Shown here piece by piece: positions 9,144 through 19,807 of a stretch of DNA of 64,000 nucleotides. The notes below the pieces were generated by a model. The model did not search any database and was not told where the DNA came from. It saw nothing but the letters and a program-made list of their open reading frames with translations. Both the position numbers and the translations under genes were made by a program. This DNA comes from JANJTB01 sp032027125. GTDB lineage: Bacteria; Bacteroidota; Ignavibacteria; Kapaibacteriales; UBA2268. The stretch lies in NCBI GenBank assembly GCA_032027125.1, contig JAVSMQ010000001.1:2420568-2484567 (forward strand), written 5' to 3'. Numbering within the stretch: the first letter of the stretch is position 1; every line of letters begins with the position of its first letter.

Positions 9144-12100
9144 TTACTTAATGACAATTATACTCCTATAAAATCTTTCGCTGCCTATTGTAATCAGAAT
9201 GTTGTAATATCCATTCTGAACACTGCCTAAATCAGCCGGCACCTTGTAATATCCGCGTTCAAGATTTTTGTATTCTATTGATTTAACCACTGTCCCAATT
9301 TGATTATAAATTATAATCGAAACATTTGACCGCTCAGGATTATTGAAATCAATATTTACTATGCCGCCCGATGGATTTGGATATCCGCTTCCGGCATAAG
9401 AACCGTTTGGAACTTCCGACAATTCGAACAAGAGCGGTATATCGCATCTCGAATCTCCTGTAAATATCATAGAGTCAGGTTTGCCCATCAATACTATATT
9501 TTTATCAATACAATTATATCTCATATTCAATGTATCAGTCATTATTTCCAATCCGCTTTTATTTGCGAGATAGCATAATTTAACGTCAACATAAGCTCCC
9601 GGTTTTATTATTACAGGAAGCTGTGAAGGCGGCAGTGAGAATCTTACATTATCCGACAGACGGGGATTATCAAAAATAATCTCATATTTACCGTAATTTG
9701 TGAGTCTGACCGAATCACAATATCTTATGCCTATTATTTTATTACCGAAATCAATCTTCATTGTGGAATCATCAATAAATTCAATTTCAGAAAATTCGAT
9801 TGTGAATCCCGGTAAAGATTTTTCATAAGTAGTAAAATTACCCTGTTTATCCATTGCAATCAGACTGATAAAAGAATCCTTATCGCGTGAAATTACTTTA
9901 GCAATTACAATATAGCTCTTATCAGATATTTTTCTGATTTCTACATCCAAATTTTCCAATTGCACAATTATAATCGAATCAATTCCGGAATCCGTTCTGA
10001 GTGAATCTGTAACGGAAAGCTCTATAAACTGATTACAAGGGTCGTTAAATGACGAAACCTGAGGCATATTCTCATCCTTTGAGGATAACAGATCTAAAGA
10101 AAGGAGGTATCTTTCACCGCAGTCGCTTTTGATAAATAATGAATCTAGTACATTAGTAACTTTATCTGATTGAAAGCAAATTTCAAAATCAAGTTTTTCT
10201 CCTTTTACAATTTCAAATGTTTGCGGTAAATCAATTGTCAGTTCGGGATGACTTTGTATCAACCTGGCTATATTGACAGTTTGATTGAATTTGCCGTAAT
10301 TGTAAAGTGTAAAGTTATAACATTTCTTTTCCCCAACATCTACTGTATCACTAAGAACATTTATATTCATATTATCTTCATTAGCCAATTCAGACATCAG
10401 TGTAACAGTAAACCCTGTTATTTCAAAATCCCTGCTAATTCTCTGACCGACCGAATCAATACCGGTAATTCTAAAACTGCCGTCAAGATATTCATTAACT
10501 AAATTTGCCGAAAACTTTGCTTCTTTTACATACGGTGTAAAAGTTTCGATATTAACAGCAACATTTTCGACAAAATTTGCCGGAGCTGTTATGCTTTTGA
10601 GCTTCTGGTCTGTAAACACACCTTCCATATCGAAGCAGTCAGTAGATGATTGCAGCTCCGGCGGCTCGTAATCATCCCGCTTTGCAACTATACCGCAGAA
10701 ATATCCGTAGGAGTTTGCATACCCGTACCCGCATACAAAAAGTCCGAAAGGTCTCGAACCGGTCATTTGATGAGGACCTTCCTGAATTTGAATGTTTGCA
10801 TAAAGGTAATTGGAATTATCAATTATTTTGAAAATTGTTTGATTAATAGGGCTTCCGTCAAAAAGTAACGTTTGGACATTATCAGAATCGGCTATAACCG
10901 TCATGTAATGCTCATCGTAAACTTTACTTTTCATTTCAAAAGCCTGAATAGTTGTAAATCTGTATGAATCGGAAAAATGATTGGGAGTAGGAATTATCTG
11001 AAAAAAAGGGTCCCCCTTCATTGTAGTATCCATGTCAAAGATACTTGATGAACGCTTATATCCTGCAGCCATAATTGGTGCATTGGCTTTGATATGTACA
11101 GGATTAATAAGATTGTTTTCAAAAATTTCTGCATGGTTAAGTATAATCTCCTTTCCTCCTTCAGTATTAAATTGTGTATCGTCATAGGCTGCGATTATTC
11201 GAAATTTATCAAAAATTGAATCAGAGTATTCAATCGCTGAGGGCTGTGGAAAAGGTACAATAATTGCTTCATTACTCCATGAATCTATCGGAGGTAGTTG
11301 CTCGGCAAGGTAATCTCTGGTAGTTTGTTCTCCATTAAATTCATAGGGTACTTTTGCTCTTTGTTGTCCTGCGAATACAGCAACCGGTTTAGTTGATTTT
11401 ATGAAAGAACCGGATAAATCGGTATTCCCGTTATTGATATTAGACTGCACAAGATATACTTGTCCGCTGTTGAGTTTAATTTCCTGAACCTTGAGCCCGT
11501 TATATCGTGTAGATGTTGAAGGTGTAATAGAAACCCGGGTATCATCCTCAATAGCAACAACTGCAAACTGACTTGGTGTTCTATTGTCCATAATATCGCT
11601 GTGAACAACATCAGCATCTGCATTATAGGCTAAAACAAAATACTCATTTCCAAGTGATTCAAAAGGCAGAACATTAAATGAGTCACCTGAAAGTATAGCC
11701 TGACTATGTCCATATACGTGTACCAGTTTATCTGTAGTAATTTTAAAACTCAGGTTTGAAATGCTTTCCGAATTTGTTGACCAATCAAATAATACTCCTG
11801 ACACATTATATCCGAGAAGAGAACTTTCGATAGTAGTTCTTTTAAATACATATACAACCGATGGATTAGGAATGCTGAAATTTATCTTGTTTTTAATATT
11901 TTTTTTATCTGTAAATTCAATTGTTCCCTTTGTTGGTTCGGATGAATAAATAAAAATTGAGATTGAGTCACCGAGCCTCAAACTTGCATTTTGACTTCGA
12001 TATGCACTATGGAAATTAGGAAGAAAAGTTAGTATAAATTCCCTGTTTTTAGTTGAATCAGGCTCTGATTTTCCGATTTGCAAATTAAATAATAAAACAA

Positions 12101-12155
12101 CTGTAATCATACTAATGAACAGATAAAACTTTTTTATAGTCAAATTTAATTTCAT
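9144..12155 (-). CDS. T9SS-exported IgGFc-binding-like surface protein, copy B
   Basis: Protein of 1003 aa with an N-terminal signal peptide (FYLFISMITVVLLFNL). Residues about 140-480 match the IgGFc-binding N-terminal type of domain: SQAILSGDSFNVLP, NEYFVLAYNAD, SQFAVVAIEDDTRVSITPS, AVFAGQQRA. The second half has ASH-like segments and then a CTD ending in YRSIIVIK. It is a tandem paralogue of 12233-15226. From about residue 490 to the end the two are nearly identical even at synonymous sites, whereas the N-terminal halves are clearly diverged. Probably a surface adhesin-like protein; the ligand is unknown and the IgG-binding label is only a family name. Confidence 0.82.
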   Translation of the reverse strand: MKLNLTIKKFYLFISMITVVLLFNLQIGKSEPDSTKNREFILTFLPNFHSAYRSQNASLRLGDSISIFIYSSEPTKGTIEFTDKKNIKNKINFSIPNPSVVYVFKRTTIESSLLGYNVSGVLFDWSTNSESISNLSFKITTDKLVHVYGHSQAILSGDSFNVLPFESLGNEYFVLAYNADADVVHSDIMDNRTPSQFAVVAIEDDTRVSITPSTSTRYNGLKVQEIKLNSGQVYLVQSNINNGNTDLSGSFIKSTKPVAVFAGQQRAKVPYEFNGEQTTRDYLAEQLPPIDSWSNEAIIVPFPQPSAIEYSDSIFDKFRIIAAYDDTQFNTEGGKEIILNHAEIFENNLINPVHIKANAPIMAAGYKRSSSIFDMDTTMKGDPFFQIIPTPNHFSDSYRFTTIQAFEMKSKVYDEHYMTVIADSDNVQTLLFDGSPINQTIFKIIDNSNYLYANIQIQEGPHQMTGSRPFGLFVCGYGYANSYGYFCGIVAKRDDYEPPELQSSTDCFDMEGVFTDQKLKSITAPANFVENVAVNIETFTPYVKEAKFSANLVNEYLDGSFRITGIDSVGQRISRDFEITGFTVTLMSELANEDNMNINVLSDTVDVGEKKCYNFTLYNYGKFNQTVNIARLIQSHPELTIDLPQTFEIVKGEKLDFEICFQSDKVTNVLDSLFIKSDCGERYLLSLDLLSSKDENMPQVSSFNDPCNQFIELSVTDSLRTDSGIDSIIIVQLENLDVEIRKISDKSYIVIAKVISRDKDSFISLIAMDKQGNFTTYEKSLPGFTIEFSEIEFIDDSTMKIDFGNKIIGIRYCDSVRLTNYGKYEIIFDNPRLSDNVRFSLPPSQLPVIIKPGAYVDVKLCYLANKSGLEIMTDTLNMRYNCIDKNIVLMGKPDSMIFTGDSRCDIPLLFELSEVPNGSYAGSGYPNPSGGIVNIDFNNPERSNVSIIIYNQIGTVVKSIEYKNLERGYYKVPADLGSVQNGYYNILITIGSERFYRSIIVIK

Positions 12156-12232
12156 AAAATAGTACTCTTTTCCAATCCTCTATTGATTGAAATATAGTTA
12201 ACGATATTTAGCTTTCTAAATTTATTTTTAAA

Positions 12233-15226
12233 TTATTTCAGGACAATTATATTCCTATAAAATCTTTCGCTGCCTATTGTTATCAGAATGTTGTAATATC
12301 CATTCTGAACACTGCCTAAATCAGCCGGCACCTTGTAATATCCGCGTTCAAGATTTTTGTATTCTATTGACTTAACCACTGTCCCAATTTGATTATAAAT
12401 TATAATCGAAACATTTGACCGCTCAGGATTATTGAAATCAATATTTATTATGCCGCCTGATGGATTTGGATATCCGCTTCCGACAAAAGCACCGTTTGGA
12501 ACTTCCGAAACTTCGAACAAGAGTGGTATATCGCATCTCGAATCACCTGTAAATATCATAGAGTCAGGTTTGCCCATCAATACTATATTTTTATCAATAC
12601 AATTGTATCTCATATTCAATGTATCAGTCATTATTTCCAATCCGCTTTTATTTGCGAAATAGCATAATTTAACATCAACATAAGCTCCCGGCTTTATTAT
12701 TACAGGAAGCTGTGAAGGCGGCAGAGAGAATCTTACATTATCAGACAGACGTGGATTATCAAAAATAATCTCATATTTACCGTAATTTGTGAGCCTGACC
12801 GAATCACAATATCTTATGCCTATTATTTTATTACCAAAATCAATCTTCATTGTTGAATCATCAATAAATTCAATTTCAGAAAATTCGATGGTGAATCCCG
12901 GTAAAGATTTTTCATAAGTAGTAAAATTACCTTGTTTATCCTTTGCTATCAGACTGATATAAGAATCCTTATCACGTGAAATTACTTTAGCAATAACAAT
13001 ATAGCTTTTGTCAGATATTTTGCGAATTTCAACATCCAAATTTTCCAATCGCACAATTATTATCGTATCAATGCCTATATCCGTTCTGAGTGAATCTGTT
13101 ACGGAAAGCTCTATAAATTGATTACAAGGGTCGTTAAATGACGATACCTGAGGCATGTTCTCATCCTTCGAGGATAGCAGATCTAAAGAAAGGAGGTATC
13201 TTTCACCGCAGTCGCTTTTGATAAACAATGAATCAAGTACATTAGTAACTTTATCGGACAGAAAACAAATTTCAAAATCAAGTTTTGCACCTTTTGCAAT
13301 TTCAAATGTCGCAGGTAAATCAATTGTCAGTTCGGGATGATTTTGTATCAATCGGGCTATATTTACAGTTTGATTAAATTTACCGTAATTGTAAAGAGTA
13401 TATTTGTAGCATTTTCTTTCACCGACACCCATTGAATCTCTAAGTTGTTTAATATTTTTATCTTCATTAGCCAGTTCGGACATCAGTGTAACAGTAAATC
13501 CGGGAATTTCAAAATCCTTACTTGTCTGCTGACCAACCGAATCAATACCGGTAATTCTAAAACTGCCGTCAAGATATTCATTAACTAAATTAGCCGAAAA
13601 CTTTGCTTCTTTTACATAAGGTGTAAATGATTCGATATTTACAGCAACATTTTGCACAAGATTTGCCGGCGCTGTTATGCTTTTGAGCTTCTGGTCTGTA
13701 AAAACACCTTCCACCTCGAAGCAGTCAGTAGATGATTGCAGCTCCGGCGGCTCGTAATCATCCCGCTTTGCTACTACTCCGCAGAAATATCCGTAGGAAT
13801 TTGCATACCCATACCCGCATACGAACAATCCGAAAGGTCTTTCGCCGATAATCTGATGGGTTCCTTCACCGATTCTAATTTGTGCATATCTGTAATTTGA
13901 ACCGTTAACAGGTTTGAATATTGTAGGGTTCAAAGGTGTATTGTCTAATAATAATGTAGGCACATTTGCCGGTTCGGAAATAATCGTAATATAATGCTCA
14001 CCATAAACACCCTGAAAATCTTCATAAGCTTGTATAGTAATAAATCTATAAGATTCACCGTACTGGTTTGGTGTTGGTATTATCTGAAGCAGGGGGTCGC
14101 CTTTGTAAGTTCCATTCTGATTGTTTATGCCAGATGACCTTTTGTATCCTGCAGCCATAATTGGTGCATTTGCCATTATGTGCTGAGGGTTAATCAGATT
14201 GGATTCATAAATCTCGGCTCTGTTTAAAATTGTAAGCAGTACACCTCCGACATATAGTTCCGTATTGTCATAAGCAGCTATTATGCGTAATTTGTCGTAA
14301 TATTCATTTGAAGGTTCCAGATCTGTGGGTTTTGGAAAAGGAACAACTATAGCTTCGTTACTCCAGGAATCAATCGGGGGCATCTGTTCGGCAAGATAGT
14401 CACGTGAAACGTATCTGCCATTAGCACCGTGTGGCACTCTTGCCCTCTGCTGTCCGCTGAAGACCGCAATTGGTTTGTTCGATTTTATATGAGTACGACT
14501 TAAATCAGGATTGTCCTCAAATAAACTTGACTGAACCAAATAAACCTGGCCTGCTCTAAGTACTATATTCTGAACATCAATACCATTATACATTGTCGCT
14601 ATAGATGGCGTAATAGTTACTTCAGTGCTATCCTCCACAGCTATTACTGCAAACTGGCTTGGTGTTCTCCCATCAGGGTTACCCGGTCCTGTATCGGTAT
14701 TTGCATTATAAGCCAAAACAAAATATTCATTTCCCAACGATTCATTCGGCAATACATTAAATGATTCACTTGTCATAACTGCCTGACTGTGACCATATAC
14801 CTGAATCGGCATATCCGCTGTAATTTTGAATGAAAGAAAAACCAGCTTTTCAGAATCTGTATTGTTTGAAATATTGCCGGAAACATTGTAGCCTAATAAA
14901 GCATAATCATAAGCCGGGCGTTTAAAAACATAAACAACTTTCGGGTCTGGAATATTGAAATTTTCGCTATAATCTACGCCGTATCTATCCTTATATACAA
15001 TTTTGCCTGTAGTAGGTACTGCTGCATAGATGAAAATGTAAACTGAATCGCCTCGGCGCAAAGATGGAATATTACTGCTCCAATTATTATGATAATTTGG
15101 AAGGAATGTCATAATAAATTCTTTGTTTTTTGTAATATCAAGGTCTGCAAATGAATTTGACTGCACAAACAGCATAAAAAGAGCAAAAGAAATAATTAAC
15201 TTCAAAAACTTAGTAAATTTACACAT
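12233..15226 (-). CDS. T9SS-exported IgGFc-binding-like surface protein, copy A
   Basis: Start taken at the ATG at 15226 (MCKFTKFLKLIISFALF, 997 aa), which opens with the signal peptide and has AGGGTG upstream; a longer start at 15265 adds 13 charged residues. Domain order is the same as in the downstream paralogue: IgGFc-binding-like region, middle segment with ELQSSTDCFEVEG, two ASH-like parts, and a CTD ending in YRNIIVLK. The gap between the two genes is 77 nt, so they may be cotranscribed. The CTD and preceding 400 aa match copy B almost exactly, which points to recent duplication plus divergence, or to gene conversion. Confidence 0.82.
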   Translation of the reverse strand: MCKFTKFLKLIISFALFMLFVQSNSFADLDITKNKEFIMTFLPNYHNNWSSNIPSLRRGDSVYIFIYAAVPTTGKIVYKDRYGVDYSENFNIPDPKVVYVFKRPAYDYALLGYNVSGNISNNTDSEKLVFLSFKITADMPIQVYGHSQAVMTSESFNVLPNESLGNEYFVLAYNANTDTGPGNPDGRTPSQFAVIAVEDSTEVTITPSIATMYNGIDVQNIVLRAGQVYLVQSSLFEDNPDLSRTHIKSNKPIAVFSGQQRARVPHGANGRYVSRDYLAEQMPPIDSWSNEAIVVPFPKPTDLEPSNEYYDKLRIIAAYDNTELYVGGVLLTILNRAEIYESNLINPQHIMANAPIMAAGYKRSSGINNQNGTYKGDPLLQIIPTPNQYGESYRFITIQAYEDFQGVYGEHYITIISEPANVPTLLLDNTPLNPTIFKPVNGSNYRYAQIRIGEGTHQIIGERPFGLFVCGYGYANSYGYFCGVVAKRDDYEPPELQSSTDCFEVEGVFTDQKLKSITAPANLVQNVAVNIESFTPYVKEAKFSANLVNEYLDGSFRITGIDSVGQQTSKDFEIPGFTVTLMSELANEDKNIKQLRDSMGVGERKCYKYTLYNYGKFNQTVNIARLIQNHPELTIDLPATFEIAKGAKLDFEICFLSDKVTNVLDSLFIKSDCGERYLLSLDLLSSKDENMPQVSSFNDPCNQFIELSVTDSLRTDIGIDTIIIVRLENLDVEIRKISDKSYIVIAKVISRDKDSYISLIAKDKQGNFTTYEKSLPGFTIEFSEIEFIDDSTMKIDFGNKIIGIRYCDSVRLTNYGKYEIIFDNPRLSDNVRFSLPPSQLPVIIKPGAYVDVKLCYFANKSGLEIMTDTLNMRYNCIDKNIVLMGKPDSMIFTGDSRCDIPLLFEVSEVPNGAFVGSGYPNPSGGIINIDFNNPERSNVSIIIYNQIGTVVKSIEYKNLERGYYKVPADLGSVQNGYYNILITIGSERFYRNIIVLK

Positions 15227-15377
15227 AATTTCACCCTGAACATATTCCAACCTCAAAAAAAACAATATATTTGCATGACAAATTTATATACATATTAAAG
15301 AACTATATACAAATTTATTTTGATACAATTTATATAAGTAAATAAACCCAAATAAATAAAAAGTTACAAAAAAATTT

Positions 15378-15947
15378 ATGAAAAAACTAAAACATGACGA
15401 AATTTTAAATTTGAGACTTAACATCGAAGATTCTAAAATAGTTAAAAGACATCCGGTAAAGTTGATTTTGCATAATATACGCAGTCTTTACAATGTGGGT
15501 TCTTTGTTCCGCACAGCCGATTCCGCTTTACTATCGGAGTTGATTATGTGTGGATTTACTCCTCATCCGCCGAGAAAGGAAATCGAAAAAACTGCTCTCG
15601 GTGCTGTTGATACTGTCCCCTGGTCATACTTCAAAAATATTGAGGATGCTGTAAATAAATTCAAATCCGAAGGCTGGAAAATTGCGGCTCTCGAGCTTTG
15701 TCATAAATCCCGACCATACAATTCACTGACCCAGGAGGATTTCCCGTTATGTATAATTGCCGGTAATGAACTGACAGGGATTGATGATGATATATTGGAT
15801 TTGTGTGATTTTGCTCTCGAAATTCCGATGTATGGTGTCAAACATTCGCTTAATGTCAGTGTGGCAGCCGGTATATCGGTGTATGCGGCGGTTGATGCTT
15901 ATGAAAGAAATTGTAAAAATAGAACGGTATATCCTGCAAATGTATAA
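15378..15947 (+). CDS. SpoU/TrmH-family RNA 2'-O-methyltransferase
   Basis: SPOUT-fold methyltransferase of 189 aa, the compact form without an extra RNA-binding domain. Motif 1 is visible as NIRSLYNVGSLFRTAD (with the catalytic Arg), motif 2 as CIIAGNELTGI, and motif 3 as IPMYGVKHSLNVSVAAGI, which forms the trefoil knot binding S-adenosylmethionine. It should methylate a ribose in tRNA or rRNA; which site cannot be read from sequence. It is divergent from the surface protein at 15226, with an AT-rich 150-nt shared upstream region. Confidence 0.9.
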   Translation: MKKLKHDEILNLRLNIEDSKIVKRHPVKLILHNIRSLYNVGSLFRTADSALLSELIMCGFTPHPPRKEIEKTALGAVDTVPWSYFKNIEDAVNKFKSEGWKIAALELCHKSRPYNSLTQEDFPLCIIAGNELTGIDDDILDLCDFALEIPMYGVKHSLNVSVAAGISVYAAVDAYERNCKNRTVYPANV

Positions 15948-16103
15948 AGAAACGCAAAATTAATTCTGATACATTTCTTACTGTAATATACAAAAAAAAT
16001 TGAAAAATAATTAATTAAAAATTTATATCAAAAAATTATGCCTGCAATATTACGTCATTAGAATATATATTTTTTTACAGATGATTCCTATTGGAGGATT
16101 TTG

Positions 16104-18131
16104 ATGGCTGAATCGCAAAATAACGGCGATAATTCTAATAAAAACAAAAAAGACCCTTTTGATGAATTAAGAAAGTTAGGTGATGGAAAGATGCCGCCTG
16201 CAAACTTTATGAGAAACATGATGTTGTGGTTTGTTTTGGCTGCAGGTATTTTTATTGTTTATGTATTTATGCAGGGTAATCAAAAGCAGGAATGGCCTGT
16301 TTCCTATACGGAATATCAGAGATTCCTGCAGGCTGATTTGATTAAAGAAGCAATAGTTGTTAAAAGTCAGTATAATAAGTATGAATTTCGGGGCGTTTTG
16401 AAACAACCTGTAAATATAATGGCTGAAGGCAAAGAACGTGCAATCACAAGATTTTCATCAAAACTTGGTGTTCTTAACAGTGAAACAGAACAAATTTGGG
16501 CTGAAAAAGGCATAACCTGGGCTTATGAGGAAGGAGACGGTGCATTTTGGAATTTCATATTGCCACTGCTGCCTTGGGTACTGATAATCGGCTTATATAT
16601 ATTTTTTATGAGAAGAATGCAGGGAGGAGGCTCGAAAGGAATATTTTCATTCGGTAAATCCCGCGCCAAACTTCTGAACGAAGGTTCTCTTAAAGTAACT
16701 TTTGACGACGTAGCAGGTGCTGATGAAGCAAAATATGAACTTCAGGAAGTAATTGAATTTCTTAAAGAGCCGGCAAAATTTCAAAGACTCGGCGGAAGAA
16801 TACCACGCGGAGTATTGCTGCTGGGACCTCCGGGTACCGGTAAAACTTTGCTTGCCAGAGCAGTAGCAGGCGAGGCAAACGTACCATTTTTCTCAATATC
16901 CGGTGCAGATTTCGTAGAAATGTTCGTAGGTGTAGGTGCAAGCAGAGTAAGAGACCTCTTCGAGCAATCAAAGAAAAGTGCTCCCTGTATTGTGTTTATT
17001 GATGAAATTGATGCAGTCGGCAGACACCGCGGAGCAGGTTTAGGCGGCGGACACGATGAACGCGAGCAGACACTTAACCAGCTTCTGGTTGAAATGGATG
17101 GTTTCGAGCAAAACAGCGGAGTTATCATTATCGCTGCTACAAACAGACCTGATGTACTTGACCCTGCACTTTTGCGTCCCGGAAGATTCGACCGTCAGGT
17201 GGTTGTTGACAGACCTGATGTCAGAGGACGCGAAGGAGTTTTCAAAGTTCATACAAATAAAATACCTTTAGGTTCGGATGTTGATATTGTTGTGCTTGCC
17301 AAAGGTACTCCAGGATTGTCGGGTGCAGATATAGCAAACATCGTTAACGAGGCTGCATTACTTGCTGCACGGCGTAACAGCGACAAAGTAACAATGTATG
17401 ATTTCGAAAATGCCAAAGACAAAGTGCTGATGGGTGTTGAACGAAAAAGTATGGTAATTTCGGATAAGGAAAAAGAAATGACAGCATATCATGAGATGGG
17501 TCATGCACTTGCCGGAAAATATCTGCTGCATTCCGATGCTGTTCATAAAGTCACCATTATCCCACGCGGACGTGCTTTAGGTCTTACATGGCATCTGCCG
17601 AATGAAGAATTTCATTCCAAATCCAAAGAATATTTTGATGACCAGCTTGTCGTGTTATTAGCCGGTCGCGCTGCTGAACGGCTGATTTTCAATGTACTGT
17701 CAACCGGAGCATCAAATGATTTGCAGAGAGCATCGCAGATAGCACGTAAAATGGTTTGTGAATGGGGTATGAGCGAAGTTATCGGACCGGTGACTTTCAA
17801 TCATGATAATGATGAAGTTTTTCTTGGAAGAGATTTCTCGAAAACACGTGACCACAGTGAAGAAACTGCCCAGATAATAGATTCGGAGGTTCGCAGAATT
17901 CTTACAAAAGCTCTTGAAAGAGCCGAAGATATTCTTGGTGAAAATATTGATATATTACACACCACCTCCAAAATATTATTAGAAAGAGAAATACTTGACG
18001 GCGAAGAACTGGATATTCTTATCAAAGGTGAAGAATTACCGCCGATAAGCCGACAAGCAATGTTGGCGATTAAATCAACAAATTTTGATTCTAATCAAAA
18101 CAGTTCATATACAGAAAAAGAACATAGTTAA
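16104..18131 (+). CDS. ftsH: ATP-dependent zinc metalloprotease FtsH
   Basis: Membrane AAA+ protease of 675 aa. The ATG at 16104 is preferred to the TTG at 16101 because GGAGG lies at 16093-16097. Order: TM1 (about 38-57), small periplasmic domain, TM2 (about 150-170), AAA domain with Walker A GPPGTGKT (about 241-248), Walker B (CIVFIDEID), second region of homology (NRPDVLDPALLRPGRFDR), and the zinc protease motif HEMGH (about 463-467). It degrades misfolded membrane proteins and regulatory proteins at the inner membrane. It is followed after 46 nt by the helical-repeat gene, which is probably in the same operon. Confidence 0.97.
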   Translation: MAESQNNGDNSNKNKKDPFDELRKLGDGKMPPANFMRNMMLWFVLAAGIFIVYVFMQGNQKQEWPVSYTEYQRFLQADLIKEAIVVKSQYNKYEFRGVLKQPVNIMAEGKERAITRFSSKLGVLNSETEQIWAEKGITWAYEEGDGAFWNFILPLLPWVLIIGLYIFFMRRMQGGGSKGIFSFGKSRAKLLNEGSLKVTFDDVAGADEAKYELQEVIEFLKEPAKFQRLGGRIPRGVLLLGPPGTGKTLLARAVAGEANVPFFSISGADFVEMFVGVGASRVRDLFEQSKKSAPCIVFIDEIDAVGRHRGAGLGGGHDEREQTLNQLLVEMDGFEQNSGVIIIAATNRPDVLDPALLRPGRFDRQVVVDRPDVRGREGVFKVHTNKIPLGSDVDIVVLAKGTPGLSGADIANIVNEAALLAARRNSDKVTMYDFENAKDKVLMGVERKSMVISDKEKEMTAYHEMGHALAGKYLLHSDAVHKVTIIPRGRALGLTWHLPNEEFHSKSKEYFDDQLVVLLAGRAAERLIFNVLSTGASNDLQRASQIARKMVCEWGMSEVIGPVTFNHDNDEVFLGRDFSKTRDHSEETAQIIDSEVRRILTKALERAEDILGENIDILHTTSKILLEREILDGEELDILIKGEELPPISRQAMLAIKSTNFDSNQNSSYTEKEHS

Positions 18132-18177
18132 CAATATACAGAAATGATACTTAAAGCAATAATTCGATAGGTGCGGA

Positions 18178-19677
18178 ATGAGTGATGAGAACGAAAATAA
18201 CAATGCTGTGACTGAAGATCACAAAAATGGTGAAATGCTTGTCCATTACAATGATGATGAATCTTATAATTCGGCAATAGCAGGATTTAGAGAAGAACTC
18301 GATAAACAAATTGTTTTTGCTGGTGAAAGTACTGACTGGAGAGAAATTCGTAAACGTTTGTCTGATTTAAGAGATAAATTAAAAACACTTTTTTTGAGAA
18401 GTGAGGATGATAAGCAGATTAACGAATTAATTCAAAGTACTTTGGAAAATATCAATCTCAGGCAGAATGAAGAGCAGGAAAAATTCGATGCTGAAGCTCA
18501 GGCTAATTATGATTCAATTATTGATTCCGTAAAAGAAGCATTAGAATATTCTGAAGTAAGCTTTGATTTTAAAAAGTCAAGAGAAAGACTGCTTTCTGCT
18601 CAGGATACATTCAAGAATCTTAAATTGAGACGTTCTCAAAAGGATGAACTTTATAAAATGGTTAATGCTGCTTTTGACAACGTCAGTAAAAGGCAGAATG
18701 AAGAGCGTGAAAATTATGAGATGGAATGTATTGAAAACTATCATAATTTAAAACATAAAATTGATATTGCCATAAGTTTTTCAAAAGAATCCGAGATATT
18801 TGCCGATGCCCGAAAAGCGCTGATTAATGTGCAGAATCTAATTAAAGGTTTAAAGCTTAAAAGAGACCAGCGAAATGAACTTTATCAATTTATCAGAGAT
18901 GCTTTTGATGAAGTAAATATTCGACAGGAAGCCGAACGTACCACCTTTAATCAGGAAACTTCCGATAATTACGACAAATTGAAAATAACAGTAGCCGATG
19001 CAATTGCTTTTGCCGAATCAAATGAAGATTTCGGTCTTGCACGCGAGCAGCTTATCAATGTTCAAAATCAGATTAAATCGCTGAAACTCAAAAGAGAACA
19101 CCGCGATGAACTTTTTGCTGAAATTAGGGCGGTATTTGAGAATTTAAATCAGAAACAGTCAGTCGAAAGAGATACTTATGATGCCGAATGCGCTCAAAAT
19201 TATGAACGTTTGACTGAAAAGGTTAATGACTGTTTTGGTATGGTTCATGGCTTGACAGAATTCAACATGATTAGAGAAACTCTGATTACAGTACAGGGAG
19301 AAGTTCGTATAACAAGATTGAAGAAAGAACAGAGAATCGAATTATTTTCAAGAATAAGAGAAGCGTTCTCACTTTTCGACAAGAAGAAAAATGAGTACTT
19401 CGACCAGAGACGTGATGAAAAATCAAAAAAACTTCTTGAAATAAAGATAAATCTTGAGGATAAAATTGCGAGATTAAATGATGTTATGGCTAAAGATTTG
19501 GAATCTCTTGAACTGCAGAAAGTAAAACTTGCTGAAGCAGGAGAGGATGAATTTTTGATAGAAGAAGTTATGACAAAAATCAGGAATATCGAAGGAAGAA
19601 TAAAGGAAAAGCAGGATATTATTGACCAGGCTCAGGCAAGAGTCGCTGAAATTGATTTAGAAGTAAACAAATTATAG
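18178..19677 (+). CDS. Helical-repeat protein, DUF349-like
   Basis: Protein of 499 aa, cytoplasmic and highly charged. It consists of about five repeats of 77-80 residues, each reading roughly: acidic Y.. start, long helix, F..ARE.L..VQ..IK.LKLKR.QRDELF..IR.AF...N.RQ..ER. It ends in a coiled coil (about 410-499). The pattern (a helix with DW or DF, then L..LQ..., then a DELF-type helix) resembles DUF349 repeats, but I cannot confirm this. Ala/Glu/Lys codon bias is high, as for an abundant protein. The position after ftsH and the terminator at 19703 suggest an ftsH operon. Role unknown. Confidence 0.7.
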   Translation: MSDENENNNAVTEDHKNGEMLVHYNDDESYNSAIAGFREELDKQIVFAGESTDWREIRKRLSDLRDKLKTLFLRSEDDKQINELIQSTLENINLRQNEEQEKFDAEAQANYDSIIDSVKEALEYSEVSFDFKKSRERLLSAQDTFKNLKLRRSQKDELYKMVNAAFDNVSKRQNEERENYEMECIENYHNLKHKIDIAISFSKESEIFADARKALINVQNLIKGLKLKRDQRNELYQFIRDAFDEVNIRQEAERTTFNQETSDNYDKLKITVADAIAFAESNEDFGLAREQLINVQNQIKSLKLKREHRDELFAEIRAVFENLNQKQSVERDTYDAECAQNYERLTEKVNDCFGMVHGLTEFNMIRETLITVQGEVRITRLKKEQRIELFSRIREAFSLFDKKKNEYFDQRRDEKSKKLLEIKINLEDKIARLNDVMAKDLESLELQKVKLAEAGEDEFLIEEVMTKIRNIEGRIKEKQDIIDQAQARVAEIDLEVNKL

Positions 19678-19702
19678 CATGTTTAACTTTAGTAAATTTT
19701 AT

Positions 19703-19738
19703 AAAAAGTGCAAATTTAACCGTTTGCACTTTTTTTTT
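19703..19738 (+). terminator. Rho-independent terminator of the ftsH unit
   Basis: AAAGTGCAAA and TTTGCACTTT form a 10-bp perfect stem with an 8-nt loop, followed by a run of eight or more T. It starts 26 nt past the stop codon. Confidence 0.9.
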
Positions 19739-19807
19739 GAAGAATAACATTATTTGGCAAAGGGAGAGACGTAAATCGTTATACTTCTTTGGAGTTGGAA
19801 CATATTT

